Below, piece after piece: positions 1-8,246 of a stretch of 10,044 nt of DNA (its first letter is position 1; each line of letters opens with the position of its first letter). Source of the DNA: Funneliformis mosseae. Its lineage: Eukaryota; Glomeromycota; Glomeromycetes; Glomerales; Glomeraceae. Below the pieces are notes generated by a model that was not told the origin of the DNA, ran no database searches, and saw nothing but the letters and a program-made list of their open reading frames with translations. The stretch lies in assembly GCA_910592005.1 (NCBI GenBank), contig CAJVPP010004134.1, forward strand, positions 1 through 10,044, in the 5' to 3' direction. Position numbers and translations under genes: made by a program.

Positions 1-69
1 ATCTATAATTTTACAGATTATCAAGGTTAGTATTGAACTTAAATTTTAAAAAAAATTTAATAGATATTA

Positions 70-1160
70 TTAATTAATTTTAAGAATTATAAGGGGTCGG
101 ATACTTATGACCGTTACTGTAGTAACGCTCAATCTCCTTATTAATTCATTATTAATATAATTATCAAAAGACATAAGATCTTTTGATACATCAGGTAGTA
201 TTTCTAAATACACTGCACAAATATATATATTTTCTAGGACATTATTATTTTGGGAATATGTCTGAATTGGTTGAGCTAACTGGATTCATAGGAATGCTAT
301 TTCAGATTTTAACTTTTCAATCTCAACTAAAGAATTATTCTGATATTTTTGACCCCTATTTAAATTTGAAGCATGCTCTAATCACATATCTTTAGTTGTG
401 TAAAGAATGCATTAATACTAGCAGGAGTAAAAGCTCACATTTATATATAAAGATTACCTGACAAGTAATTTTAAGAAATCCTAAAGTTTGAATATCACCA
501 TCCACTATACCTAATAATAAAGGTCAGATTTTTTTTGCATAAGTATCTGGTGAATCTATGGGTAGAAATCTTTTTTAAATTAATCTTTGCAGTATGATTG
601 TTAATTACCTACTGTTTTATGTTGATATTTTGATCTCATCTAAGCATGTAAAGTAGCTAAAGTATTAATATTAACATTTCCGTTATATGGGTTTTAGGCT
701 AGAACTGGTAAATATTATCTTCCCATCTGAGCTTTATAAATATCACACTTGATAGTATTATCAAAATCTCCAGCATTTGCATTTTCAAGAACAGTCATAT
801 ATCCTTGTGCAAATGATATTGATTGAATAAGCCTATTCAAATAATCGTCAAAAGGTTCTTAGCTTGTATACAGCTTATTTTTAGCAAGAATAGGTGCAAT
901 TAAATTTAATATTGGTAAACGTTTAGTATCAGTCATATTTGCAATTGGTTATTCTAAAATGTTAAAATTTATTCCTGCAAATTTAAAATATTCTGGTCTC
1001 TTTGCCTAATTACTAGCTAGAAACAAACTTTTCACATATAAATGTATCAATGTAGGTTTGTTTTCTTGCTATAATAACTAACATCTTATTTACCTAATTT
1101 TGGGCATTGATCTGCAACTGTTAGGTATTTTGCTAAAGATGGTTAGTATCTCACTGATAT
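70..1160 (-). pseudogene. Gag-like C-terminal part of a decayed coiled-coil/Gag gene (3' part, downstream of an insertion)
   Basis: Read on the minus strand, this stretch keeps long coherent reading frames broken by stops and a few frameshifts. From the Met codon at 936 a frame runs about 110 codons with stops that are mostly TAA/TAG where Gln would fit; it includes the peptides MTDTKRLPILNL and SISFAQGYMTVLENANAGDF. A later frame reads EIEKLKSEIAFL near 305-345, a short coiled coil, then an open tail that ends at the TAA at 70-72. The phrasing resembles a Gag-like repeat family I remember from Rhizophagus, with a conserved block around an 'AWMRxKYQ' type motif (here near 610-660). No protease, reverse transcriptase or integrase is visible, so retroelement origin is unproven. 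It is the continuation of the remnant at 2230-3720; the 1061-bp element at 1161-2221 separates them. It is certainly not translated as one protein today. Confidence 0.6.
1153..1160. repeat. Left copy of 8-bp target-site duplication
   Basis: ACTGATAT here is repeated exactly at 2222-2229, directly outside the two ends of the inverted-repeat element. An 8-bp duplication is the length produced by hAT transposases. Confidence 0.72.
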
Positions 1161-1349
1161 TAATGCTTTGAACAGTTCAGTTCAGTCTGAATTATAGGCC
1201 AATCTGAAACTGATCTGAAAATTTCAGTTCGGTTCAGTTCAGATTATAAATCCTAAAAATGCTAATCTAAAACTGAATTGAACCGTAAACTGATAAAAAT
1301 CTGAACTGAACTGAAAATTTCAGATTAATCTGAATTTCAGATTATTTGA
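1161..1349 (+). repeat. Left inverted arm of the hAT-like element
   Basis: The arm is rich in TTCAGTTCAG, CTGAACTGAA and AATCTGAA words and is partly self-complementary. It is the approximate reverse complement of 2031-2221, with mismatches scattered throughout, so the copy is not recent or the arms evolve as simple repeats. Confidence 0.7.
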
Positions 1350-2030
1350 AACGATAACTTCAATCGTTCCAAATGAACGATTTTTTTATCGTTCGATTAG
1401 AATGATAATTTAATCATTTTAAACGAACGATTCTTTTATCATTCGTTTGGAACGATAATTTAATCATTCCAATCGAATGATTCTTTATCATTCGTTTAGA
1501 ACGATAACTTCAATTGTTCCAAATGAATGATTTTTTTATCGTTCATTTAGAACGATAACTTCAATTGTTCTAAATGAACAATTTTTTTATCATTCGTTTA
1601 AAACGATAACTTTAATCGTTCCAAATGAACAATTTTTTTATCATTCGATTGGAACGATAATTTAATCGTTCCAAACGAATGATTCTTTTATCATTCGTTT
1701 AGAACGATAATTTAATCATTCTAATCGAACAATTTTTTTATCGTTCATTTGGAACAATAATTTAATCATTCCAAATGAATGATTTTTTATCGTTCGTTTG
1801 GAACGATAACTTCAATCGTTTCAAACAAATGATTCTTTTATCATTCTTTTAGAACGATTCTTTTATTATTCTTTTAGAACGATAATTTGATCGTTCCAAT
1901 CGAACGATTTTCTTATCGTTCGTTTGAAATGATAACTTCAATCGTTCGTTTAGAACGATAACTTCAATCATTCTAATCAAACAATCCTTTTATCATTCGT
2001 TTAGAACGATAATTTCATCGTTTTAAACGA
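1350..2030. repeat. Hairpin-forming tandem array, about 50-bp unit, about 13-14 copies
   Basis: Units begin with AACGATAA and run 49-51 bp; two or three are shortened to about 25 bp (for example near 1852-1877). Each full unit holds two short palindromes: AACGAT / ATCGTT around a 4-7 base loop, then GAACGAT / ATCGTTC around a T-rich loop. Between copies the main variation is ACG becoming ATG or ACA, the two products of CpG decay, and the arms often do not change together. The array codes for nothing visible. It could form strong cruciforms or foldback RNA. Confidence 0.85.
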
Positions 2031-2221
2031 TCTGAAATTTCAGATTAATTCAAAATTTTCAGTTCAGTTCGGATTTTTTTCAGTTCAGATTAGATTTATA
2101 ATCCGAAAAAAATCTGAACTGAACCGAAAATTTTCAGATTGAAATTTTTGCAATCCGAAACTGAACCAAAGTTGATCTGAACTGAAAATTTTTGGATTAA
2201 TCCGAACTGTTCGGAGCTTTA
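2031..2221 (-). repeat. Right inverted arm of the hAT-like element
   Basis: This arm is made of the same CTGAACTGAA / TTCAGTTCAG words as the left arm in opposite order, and ends GTTCGGAGCTTTA. It keeps more CpG (GTTCGG, ATCCGA) than the left arm, where the matching sites are often TG or CA. Confidence 0.7.
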
Positions 2222-2229
2222 ACTGATAT
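2222..2229. repeat. Right copy of 8-bp target-site duplication
   Basis: Exact ACTGATAT, matching 1153-1160, immediately outside the right end of the element. Confidence 0.72.
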
Positions 2230-3720
2230 ATTAGCTATTTAGCAAATTTTTCTCGCAATAATCTTTGAACATGCCTATCTTTATTCTAATATAAAAACAT
2301 CTAGCGACGGGATTCTTGTCTCTCATTATTATAGGCTAACATAACCAAGTCCTGCTCTCCTTGAACATTGTCTCTTTTTCTCACAGTTCTTTCAACTTGA
2401 ACTCAGGATTCATCTAATAAACGTTATAACTATAAATTCTGATTTCTGCTATTATTTAACTGATTTCTAAAATTATTTACCCACTAAATTGAATCATTTA
2501 ATAGGCTCTGATATTAATCCCTCTCAGTTGTGATATTTTGTAAAATAACTCTAGAAGTATTTAATGAGTCCCTAATTCTATCTATAATATTGATGGGATT
2601 TTACATAGGCATACTAACCCTAATGTGATTTTTAATTTGATCTAATCCTCTATTAACATTTGCAATAAACTTAGTTATTGCTATATCTAAAACATTTATT
2701 GAGATTTTTTTATCTATGAGAATCTGAATTCTTGCTTTAAGATTTTCAATCTTATTTTTGAGCTTTATGATTCAGCCATCTTGAAAGACTCAACCTTATC
2801 TTGAATTTTTTATTCTATTATAAAACCCTAACTGTTTTTGCAAATCAGATATTTCTGATTTAAGTTTCTCTACTTCTTTTTTATAGGCTATGATAGTATT
2901 ATTCTATAATGAGATAGTTCAATAACATTGCTCAAGCTTCTTCACAAAAAAGCAAAATTTTTTCTCATTATTCTTATTAATAAAAATCTTATCTTGAAAC
3001 TCATTATAAAGCTTCTGATTTATATCTAAAAGCTGTGAATATGCTGAATCAAATATTCTATTATTCAACCCTGATTTATAGTATTATCATAATATTCCTG
3101 TCTTAAGAATGAGTCAACCCTAAATTGTGATAGATCCGTATGATGAGCTCTATATAACCTGTAAGCTTCTATATTATAATATACCTAGTTTTTATCCTAA
3201 TGCAAAAAAAATACATAAAGCGTATCAGGAGAAAGAATATTTTTTCGATTACAGAATATTATAAAATGGGTAAAATATTAATATAGCTACCAAATCTATA
3301 TACAACCATTACCATATAAGGCTGAGACAAGTTTCTCAAAATTTAAAATTCCAAATAAGATCCACCAGTATGATATTTTACTCTATACTCATAATAATCA
3401 GGATGGTAGAAGGGTATTTGTTTATAACTTTCTAGTTATAAATGTTGCAACACATTTTAAGGCTGAGCATTCATTAATATTGAGAAATAGTTTAGAAATC
3501 TGGATCGTAATCAAAGAAATATATGAGGATTCTTCTAATCCTCTCACATGATCAATATTGTTAATGACTGATAGTGATGCTTTATTCTGAGATGCATTTT
3601 TACAAGAAATGTAATAGGATAATGTCACTATACGTGTTGTTAATCTTTATAGTATTAAGAGCTTAGTTTTTATTAAAGCATTCAAGAAAAATTTAGCAAA
3701 CCAATATATAAGGTCTAATA
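2230..3720 (-). pseudogene. N-terminal and coiled-coil part of the decayed coiled-coil/Gag gene
   Basis: Minus-strand frames read through most of this stretch. From the 5' side: an open piece near 3640-3718; a 68-codon piece at 3422-3628 with no ATG (it opens with GTG inside a longer frame); a frame near 3250-3420 containing YHPDYYEYRVKYHTGG; one near 3120-3180 containing YRLYRAHHTDLSQFRVDSF; and a long coiled-coil region from about 3000 to 2230 containing KEVEKLKSEISDLQKQL and EQDLVMLAYNNERQE. The last 150 or so codons before the insertion are one frame broken by about eight stops, nearly all TAA or TAG where Gln suits the coiled coil. Frameshifts lie near 2770, 3240 and 3450. The product is unknown; a structural, particle-forming protein would fit coiled coil plus Gag-like tail. 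It is divergent from the plus-strand nuclease/ATPase remnant, about 100 bp apart. Confidence 0.6.
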
Positions 3721-3826
3721 CACTATAGAAGGGCGATTAACTAAAGGAAAATGTTCAAGACTCTGAAATAAAATTCTTTAAAAGTACATCAATTTTTTGA
3801 ATAATAGCAGGACTCGTCTTATCAGA
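3721..3826. other. Gap between two divergent remnants
   Basis: About 100 bp separates the 5' ends of the minus-strand coiled-coil remnant and the plus-strand nuclease/ATPase remnant. A shared divergent promoter would be expected here if the two belonged to one element. I see no clear TATA box. Short minus-strand frames continue into the gap, so the start of the minus gene is not resolved. Confidence 0.3.
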
Positions 3827-4785
3827 ATGTCACTAGCTCATACTATGACTTTAGACGAAATTGAATCAAAATCCTCTAGTAAAGCTAAGTGAGCAATTGG
3901 AAGGTATAAAGAGATAAAGTTAAAGAAGGGTATGGTGGTTAGATATTTATTAAAACTGGGTGAGCTAAAAGGTGATCACAGATATTGAGCAATTAATCTA
4001 TACTGGTTGTTGCGTATTTACAAGATCAAAAGAGTTGTTATTGAAAGGAATTCTTCACAACTGTTATATTATCTTAAAGATGAGCTTATTGAATCAACTG
4101 CTTACTTGATAAAATGAAACCCTAAATGATTCTTTAAATATGAGGAGCTTCAAGTGATTGAGAAACCTGATAAAATCGAGTATCCATCTGATAGATTTAT
4201 GCAAAAATATCATCTTACTGAATTTGTTCATTATATTTAAATTGCTAATGATAATTTAACTGAAACTCATCAATATGCTAAAAAACGTGATGGCCAATAT
4301 TTAAAAATAACTGGATGAGTAAATGGTCATAATATTTATTTTTAGTCCTATGAAAATGATGTGTATTAATAGAAGTATTCATTAAAATACATCATGAAAA
4401 AATTCGAATGGTGCTCTCTATGCCATCACACTACTGAAAAAAATGTATGTTACATTTTTGAGGATCTGTTAGGTAAGAAATTTCTACTATGTAGGCCTAA
4501 TTTTTTGGATGGGATGCATTTTAATGGATATAATGAGGAATTACATCTTACATTTGAATACTAGGATCTTAATATTATTATCATAATAGTTTGTATTATC
4601 AGGAGAGTAGAAGTTTAGAAACATAAAGACAGTATGATCAGAAGAAGCGGGATACTTGCAAGAATCAAGAAATATACCTTATTGAAGTTTCTTATACAGT
4701 TGATCTCCTGTCTCATATTAGACATACTCTAATCGAGAAAGGATTCTTAGATAAAATGAAACCTAATCCTTGAAAGCTCATGTAA
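3827..4785 (+). pseudogene. Decayed protein ending in a Vsr/PD-(D/E)XK-like endonuclease domain
   Basis: From the ATG at 3827 one frame runs without any indel to 4564, about 245 codons, broken only by stops: five TGA, two TAA and two TAG. Every one lies where CGA, CAA or CAG (Arg or Gln) would fit the protein. The N-terminal 170 residues include KKGMVVRYLLKLGELKGDHR and are unknown to me. The C-terminal part has the order of a Vsr-type PD-(D/E)XK nuclease as found in giant-virus and fungal proteins: GKKF near 4475, NGYNEEL with the acidic pair at 4523-4543, FEY at 4553-4561, then after a one-base deletion KKRDTC at 4642-4659 and YLIEV to 4689. The first catalytic Asp reads Asn here (AAT, one G-to-A step), and FEY is followed by a stop. 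The domain is therefore dead. The ATPase remnant follows on the same strand, and whether it was one gene or two is open. Confidence 0.62.
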
Positions 4786-4825
4786 TAAAAAAATAATACT
4801 GATGGTAACGATCAAGATTTAAGAT

Positions 4826-5634
4826 TACCAAGAATTTGTAAAACCTGCAGTCTCAGAAATTTATTAAGAAATTCATTTTGATGTATAATAATATATAGAA
4901 TTCTTTGTATATAATGTTGACAAGATTCCTAGAAAATCTTTAGAGCAAATGAAAGGCAATAAATATAGTCCAGATTGGCCTTTTTGCCTTCTAGTTACTG
5001 GAAGCTTACATAGTAGAAAAACTAATATGATTATAATCTTATTTTAGGCAACAAACTCCAACACATGTTTAAAGGTAAGAAGAGAAATAAATATATTAAA
5101 AATGATGATCTTATTTTAGTTAGAAAGCATGCTGAACCTAAATGAAAATTAGTAAAAAATGCTATTCACATTTTTGCGAATAGTCCTATATTATATTGAG
5201 AGAATATTATATTTCAAATAATAAAGGCGAAAAAGATTCCAGATATAAGCAAATTTTTTCTAAAAAGAAGCACTGTTGTTGTTTTTAAAGATCTTTATGC
5301 TGAATCGAAAAAAAGTACAAGAACATATAGTCCTTACTTCATTAGTGAATGGCATCAAAATATATCTCCTATATATGTAATTCAGAAATATCAAGCTGTA
5401 CTGAAGATAATTCGCGAAAATATCTCGCATTTAGTCATATTTTGAGATAGTAATAGCTAAGACAATATCTATAGAGTTATGTATTAATATATAGATGATC
5501 CATAAAAAACATCTAAGATTATTAATAAGCATTTACGAGATAAAAATTTTGTAGTCTTTGATTTCATTAAGTCGATAGATAATCTATTAGTGATTAAACT
5601 GAGTTGGGATTCTTCTTTAAAGTTAAATGAGTAG
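4826..5634 (+). pseudogene. Decayed P-loop ATPase resembling A32-type DNA-packaging ATPases
   Basis: The first frame (4826 to about 5045) leads into a beta strand CLLVTG and a damaged Walker A at 5000-5023, reading GSLHSRKT, where the usual Gly before Lys is now Arg (AGA, one G-to-A step). After a shift near 5045 the second frame runs to the TAG at 5632-5634. Walker B is VVVFKDL at 5275-5295; the usual acidic residue before Asp reads Lys. It is followed by HQNISPIYV near 5352-5378 and IIRENISHLVIF to about 5444. That order (Walker A, hydrophobic strand with Asp, 'xWH/GRHxNIS', 'Q', 'IRxNxxHLVxF') is what I know from the A32/FtsK-HerA-like packaging ATPases of large DNA viruses, Polintons and related elements. 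Most internal stops fit Gln or Arg codons after C-to-T change. No capsid or polymerase gene is seen beside it. The 3' end overlaps a convergent remnant by 41 bp. Confidence 0.6.
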
Positions 5635-6290
5635 AATTTCTTAAGTTTAAGAACAAAATGTATATTTTTTCCTGATATTCAGATTCACTATGCCTCTTTA
5701 CCCATAATTTCCTTTCATAAGTGCTAGAATATATTTCTGATTTTATAGTCACATTATTATGCTTCATTTTGAAAAGGATCTGATCAACAAGAGCGATAAT
5801 TTTTCTATCTTTAACAGAAATAATATTCTCTAAATACTGGCATTTATTCTCTAATATGTCAATGAATCTTTCTACCAATACAATAACTTTCTTTATATAA
5901 GAAATTATACTTTTAAAAAAAGCTACTGAATTTGATAATTGGGTGACTTTTTTACCACTCTCTTTCAAAGACTTGGTCATGGCTACCTCACGAGACTTAT
6001 ATTGCTTTTGCAAGTCAAGAAGCTCTTCAATCTTTTTTTCTAATATCTGCATTGATATACACAATTCCTCATTTTTTTGCCTTAATAAAGTTTCACAGTT
6101 GTTAGTAATAGGCTTCATCTTCTGATATTCTTTTTGCTTAATATAATTTTCAACTGCCTTATTTAACAAATCTTCTACTTCAGGATGGATACTACTTGCT
6201 TGTTCTAGTGATAATGGATGTTTTCGTGATATAAGACGTCACTATACATATATTTTGATAGAATGAGAAAGCTGGTTAAGTTACTTTGAG
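5594..6290 (-). pseudogene. Decayed coiled-coil gene, convergent with the ATPase remnant
   Basis: A 191-codon stretch open on the minus strand ends at the TAA at 5594-5596. It has no ATG at its 5' end: the frame continues upstream through HPLSLEQASSIHPEVEDLLN (6161-6220) until stops at about 6240-6245, and with those read as Gln and Arg it stays coherent to about 6290. It is strongly helical, with heptad-like stretches such as CISMQILEKKIEELLDLQKQ, many Lys and Glu, and no membrane segment. I do not recognise the family. Its last 41 bp overlap the end of the ATPase frame on the other strand. It is better preserved than its neighbours; this could mean recent decay, or simply a composition in which C-to-T changes seldom make stops. 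Confidence 0.5.
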
Positions 6291-6317
6291 TAATATATGT
6301 AAAAAGATGGTATTAGT

Positions 6318-6521
6318 ATACCAGTTATTGTTACCACAGGTAACTAATAAAAAAATTTTGAGAATTTTACATATTCAAAAATTTTACAAGAATATAGTCA
6401 TATTATGAAAGATCTGCTAAAAAATTCTGATCAAAAATGCACATGACACTTGACCAATGATCAATGAGAAAAAATCATTTAGCAGGGATGTCCTAATGCT
6501 AAAGAAATTTTGTCAAATTAA
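6318..6521 (+). pseudogene. Short plus-strand coding remnant, unknown
   Basis: One frame of 68 codons holds five internal stops (two TAA, two TGA, one TAG) and ends with TAA at 6519-6521. Between stops it reads like ordinary protein, for example YSKILQEYSHIMKDLLKNSD and GCPNAKEILSN. The stops again fit Gln or Arg codons. The family is not recognised. A second frame is also open for about 28 codons from the ATG at 6306, so the assignment is weak. Confidence 0.35.
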
Positions 6522-6537
6522 TACATGATCATATTTT

Positions 6538-6741
6538 TCATGATATAGATAACAAGTTTTTTATTAATTCATTTTGTGATTGCTTATCTTTCAATTTTGC
6601 AACTCTAGCTTTAAGCTTAACATTCTTAGCTTTAATTTTATTATTCTCAACTTCAAGATCGCTAATGCATTATTTTAATAAATTAGTCTCACTGTGATCA
6701 TCTATTTCAGATTATATGCTTGCATAATATAATATTATTTA
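6538..6741 (-). pseudogene. Short coiled-coil remnant
   Basis: The minus strand reads EIDDHSETNLLK, a stop, then CISDLEVENNKIKAKNVKLK and a further Lys/Leu-rich heptad run to a TGA at 6538-6540. The two upstream stops (TAG, TAA) fit Gln. This wording resembles the N-terminal coiled coil shared by many expanded mycorrhizal-fungus families, where it precedes different C-terminal domains; here nothing recognisable follows. It could be the 5' end of another truncated gene copy. Confidence 0.45.
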
Positions 6742-6892
6742 TGCTTTATATATTCAAAAATAAAAATCACATGATTTTCTCTTACAGCCTATAAGTGAAA
6801 AAAAATATAGAGAATATTAAAATAATCAGCTACTAGAGCACTTTATTGAAATAGTAAATACAAATAACAATTAGATTATTTTTTTTCAAATT
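6742..6892. other. AT-rich spacer without a recognised feature
   Basis: The stretch is rich in A and T, with runs such as TTTTTTTTCAAATTTTATAA at its end. It lies just 3' of the stop of the remnant at 6893-8160 and would contain its old 3' untranslated region. No coding signal or repeat is visible. Confidence 0.3.
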
Positions 6893-8160
6893 TTATAAAC
6901 TTTCTTTTTTCATTTTTGATGGTAATGATGATCTTGGTGGAAAAGATACTGTGAAACTATTTTCTATATTACTACTTGAACTAGTTAAAAGCGCATAATA
7001 CAAAAGAGATATATTAACGTGCAAGATATTCTATAATTATAAGTATGTATTAATTTTAAGTAAGTGAAATATAAGAATTGCATTTCACATACCCATATTA
7101 TTAATAAAAGTTCAACAAATTTAAACACTGTATTTCCATCTGTTGGCTGTATCAGAATTTCAACTGTATACAAATTATAAAAATAATGTATCTTATTCAT
7201 ACTTTGAATGAAAATATTTAGATGCATCTCAATTCTGGTGATTTGGATTCCAATAATACCAAAATCATCTTTGTTAGGCTTGTATTCTTTATGAGTCTAA
7301 TACATTCATTATTCATTTCTCTTTAAGTTTTTATTCTATCATTTTCCTTTTTTTGTTTGTCATAAATAATACAGGAACTTTTACCATAAATTAATTCATA
7401 TAACCTATTATTACAACTAGCAATGAACATAACATCTGGTCATTTTTCAACTCGTCTTCGATCTTTGCTAGCTATATTTTGATACTCAATTGTAGAAATA
7501 TAACCAGATTTTTCAATTAGAAGATCTTTTAATGATGCTCAAATCATCAGAACTATTACATTGGTTATATATATCCCTTCACTTTGTGACTTAACCAGCT
7601 TTGGACTGAAGACGGGATTTTTCCAAATATCTCTTCTATAAAGAATAATGTTAAACATAATTTCAAACAGAAATTTTAAGAAATGGTAAATATGATTGTT
7701 AAGACTCTTATTACTGAAATACTCACAAGATATCAAGTATACCTAATGTAACTTTTGCTAGTTTTTCATTAGATTCTTTTCAACTTTTATTATGTAAAAG
7801 TCTATTATTTAGGACATCTGTAATACTGTCTATGAAATTCAAAACGAAGGAATCACAATTATTTTTGACAAGGTCTGGAGCAGTTACTTTCATATACTTT
7901 GCCAGATCCTATAGGATCACAATATTAATTTGATACTCTTTGCTGAAAGTGGACTATAGCAATACAAAACACTATTTACTAAATTACTCACCATAAAAAA
8001 GGTATATGCATCTACTTTCAAAGTTCTCACCATTTTCGAATCTGCACAAATCACTTGACTAGCAAGTAAAATGCGATATGATAAGTCTGAAGCACTTTTC
8101 TTCTTTAAATATTTACGGAAGTGGTTAGCATACAGAGCCTTACTGTTTTTAAGATTGGTT
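6893..8160 (-). pseudogene. Decayed gene of an expanded fungal family, C-terminal half with its last intron
   Basis: From the 5' side (high coordinates): a frame at about 8160-7985 containing KALYANHFRKYLKKKSASDL; after a shift, a frame to about 7735 containing DLAKYMKVTAPDLVKNNCDS; a frame 7736-7297 with three stops that includes KDRRRVEK, stop, PDVMF and then LYELIYGKSS; then, after a shift, THKEYKPNKDDFGIIGIQ and QPTDGNTVFKFVELLLIIW ending at 7093. An intron with GTATGT and TATAG borders at 7031-7092 (62 bp, phase 0) joins to NILHVNISLLYYAL, and a Ser/Pro-rich tail ends at the TAA at 6893-6895. I remember this wording from a large Rhizophagus family of unknown function. The PD...YELxxGxSS spacing could be PD-(D/E)XK-like, but that is a guess. 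Most stops fit Gln or Arg; one (TAA near 7315) sits where Trp is expected. It might once have been the 3' part of the gene at 8247-9714. Confidence 0.58.
7031..7092 (-). other. Intron retained in the decayed gene
   Basis: On the minus strand it begins GTATGTGAAA and ends AATTATAG, 62 bp, between a Trp codon and an Asn codon with phase 0. Splicing joins two pieces of one family domain; reading through gives an unrelated hydrophobic peptide. An intron argues against an origin as a processed copy. Confidence 0.55.
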
Positions 8161-8187
8161 TTTAACTAAAGATAGCGCCTCAATTAA

Positions 8188-8226
8188 TTGCAACAGGTGA
8201 CAAATAAGTATCACAATGTTGCAACG
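8188..8226 (+). repeat. 39-bp direct repeat, copy 1
   Basis: It starts TTGCAACAGGTGACAAATAA and ends GTTGCAACG; copy 2 at 8252-8290 is the same length with four differences, all transitions. Each copy is bounded by the near-palindromes TTGCAAC and GTTGCAA. Confidence 0.85.
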
Positions 8227-8246
8227 AATTGCAACGTTATTAAAAT

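Larger units (their letters stand above)
1161..2221. mobile_element. Non-autonomous hAT-like element, 1061 bp, inserted in the coiled-coil/Gag gene
   Basis: The outer 20 bases of the left end (TAATGCTTTGAACAGTTCAG) match the reverse complement of the right end (TAAAGCTCCGAACAGTTCGG) at 16 of 20 positions. Both ends fit the YARNG start typical of hAT terminal repeats, and the element is flanked by an exact 8-bp repeat ACTGATAT. Each arm is about 190 bp (1161-1349 and 2031-2221) and is built from iterated CTGAACTGAA / TTCAGTTCAG words, so the arms can pair extensively. The centre (1350-2030) is a separate hairpin-rich tandem array. No open frame of any length exists inside, so movement would depend on a transposase encoded elsewhere. 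Removing the element and one ACTGATAT joins two coiled-coil reading frames on the minus strand. Alternative: a local palindromic satellite whose flanking 8-mer match is chance. Confidence 0.68.

Noticed and set aside
1..69. Possible feature at the left edge
   Set aside because: AT-rich DNA beyond the stop of the Gag-like remnant; nothing recognisable.
183..395. 70-codon open frame on the plus strand
   Set aside because: It is antisense to the Gag-like remnant, whose minus-strand reading is more coherent; the plus peptide has no recognisable pattern.
1350..2030. CRISPR-like array
   Set aside because: Units are contiguous and similar throughout with no unique spacers, inside a eukaryotic inverted-repeat element.
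3827..4564. Alternative genetic code with TAA, TAG and TGA all read as amino acids
   Set aside because: The stops fit two different amino acids, frameshifts also occur nearby, and the spliced gene at 8247-9714 uses TAA normally.
5943..6125. 60-codon open frame on the plus strand
   Set aside because: Shadow of the coiled-coil remnant on the minus strand.
6985..7227. 80-codon minus-strand frame taken as a separate small gene
   Set aside because: Its second half is the intron 7031-7092 read through; the first half belongs to the larger decayed gene.
7955..8015. Possible GTGAGT...CAG intron in the decayed gene
   Set aside because: Reading through after a frameshift gives a coherent peptide (CFVLL, stop, STFSKEYQ) with Gln-type stops, whereas splicing gives a closed frame.
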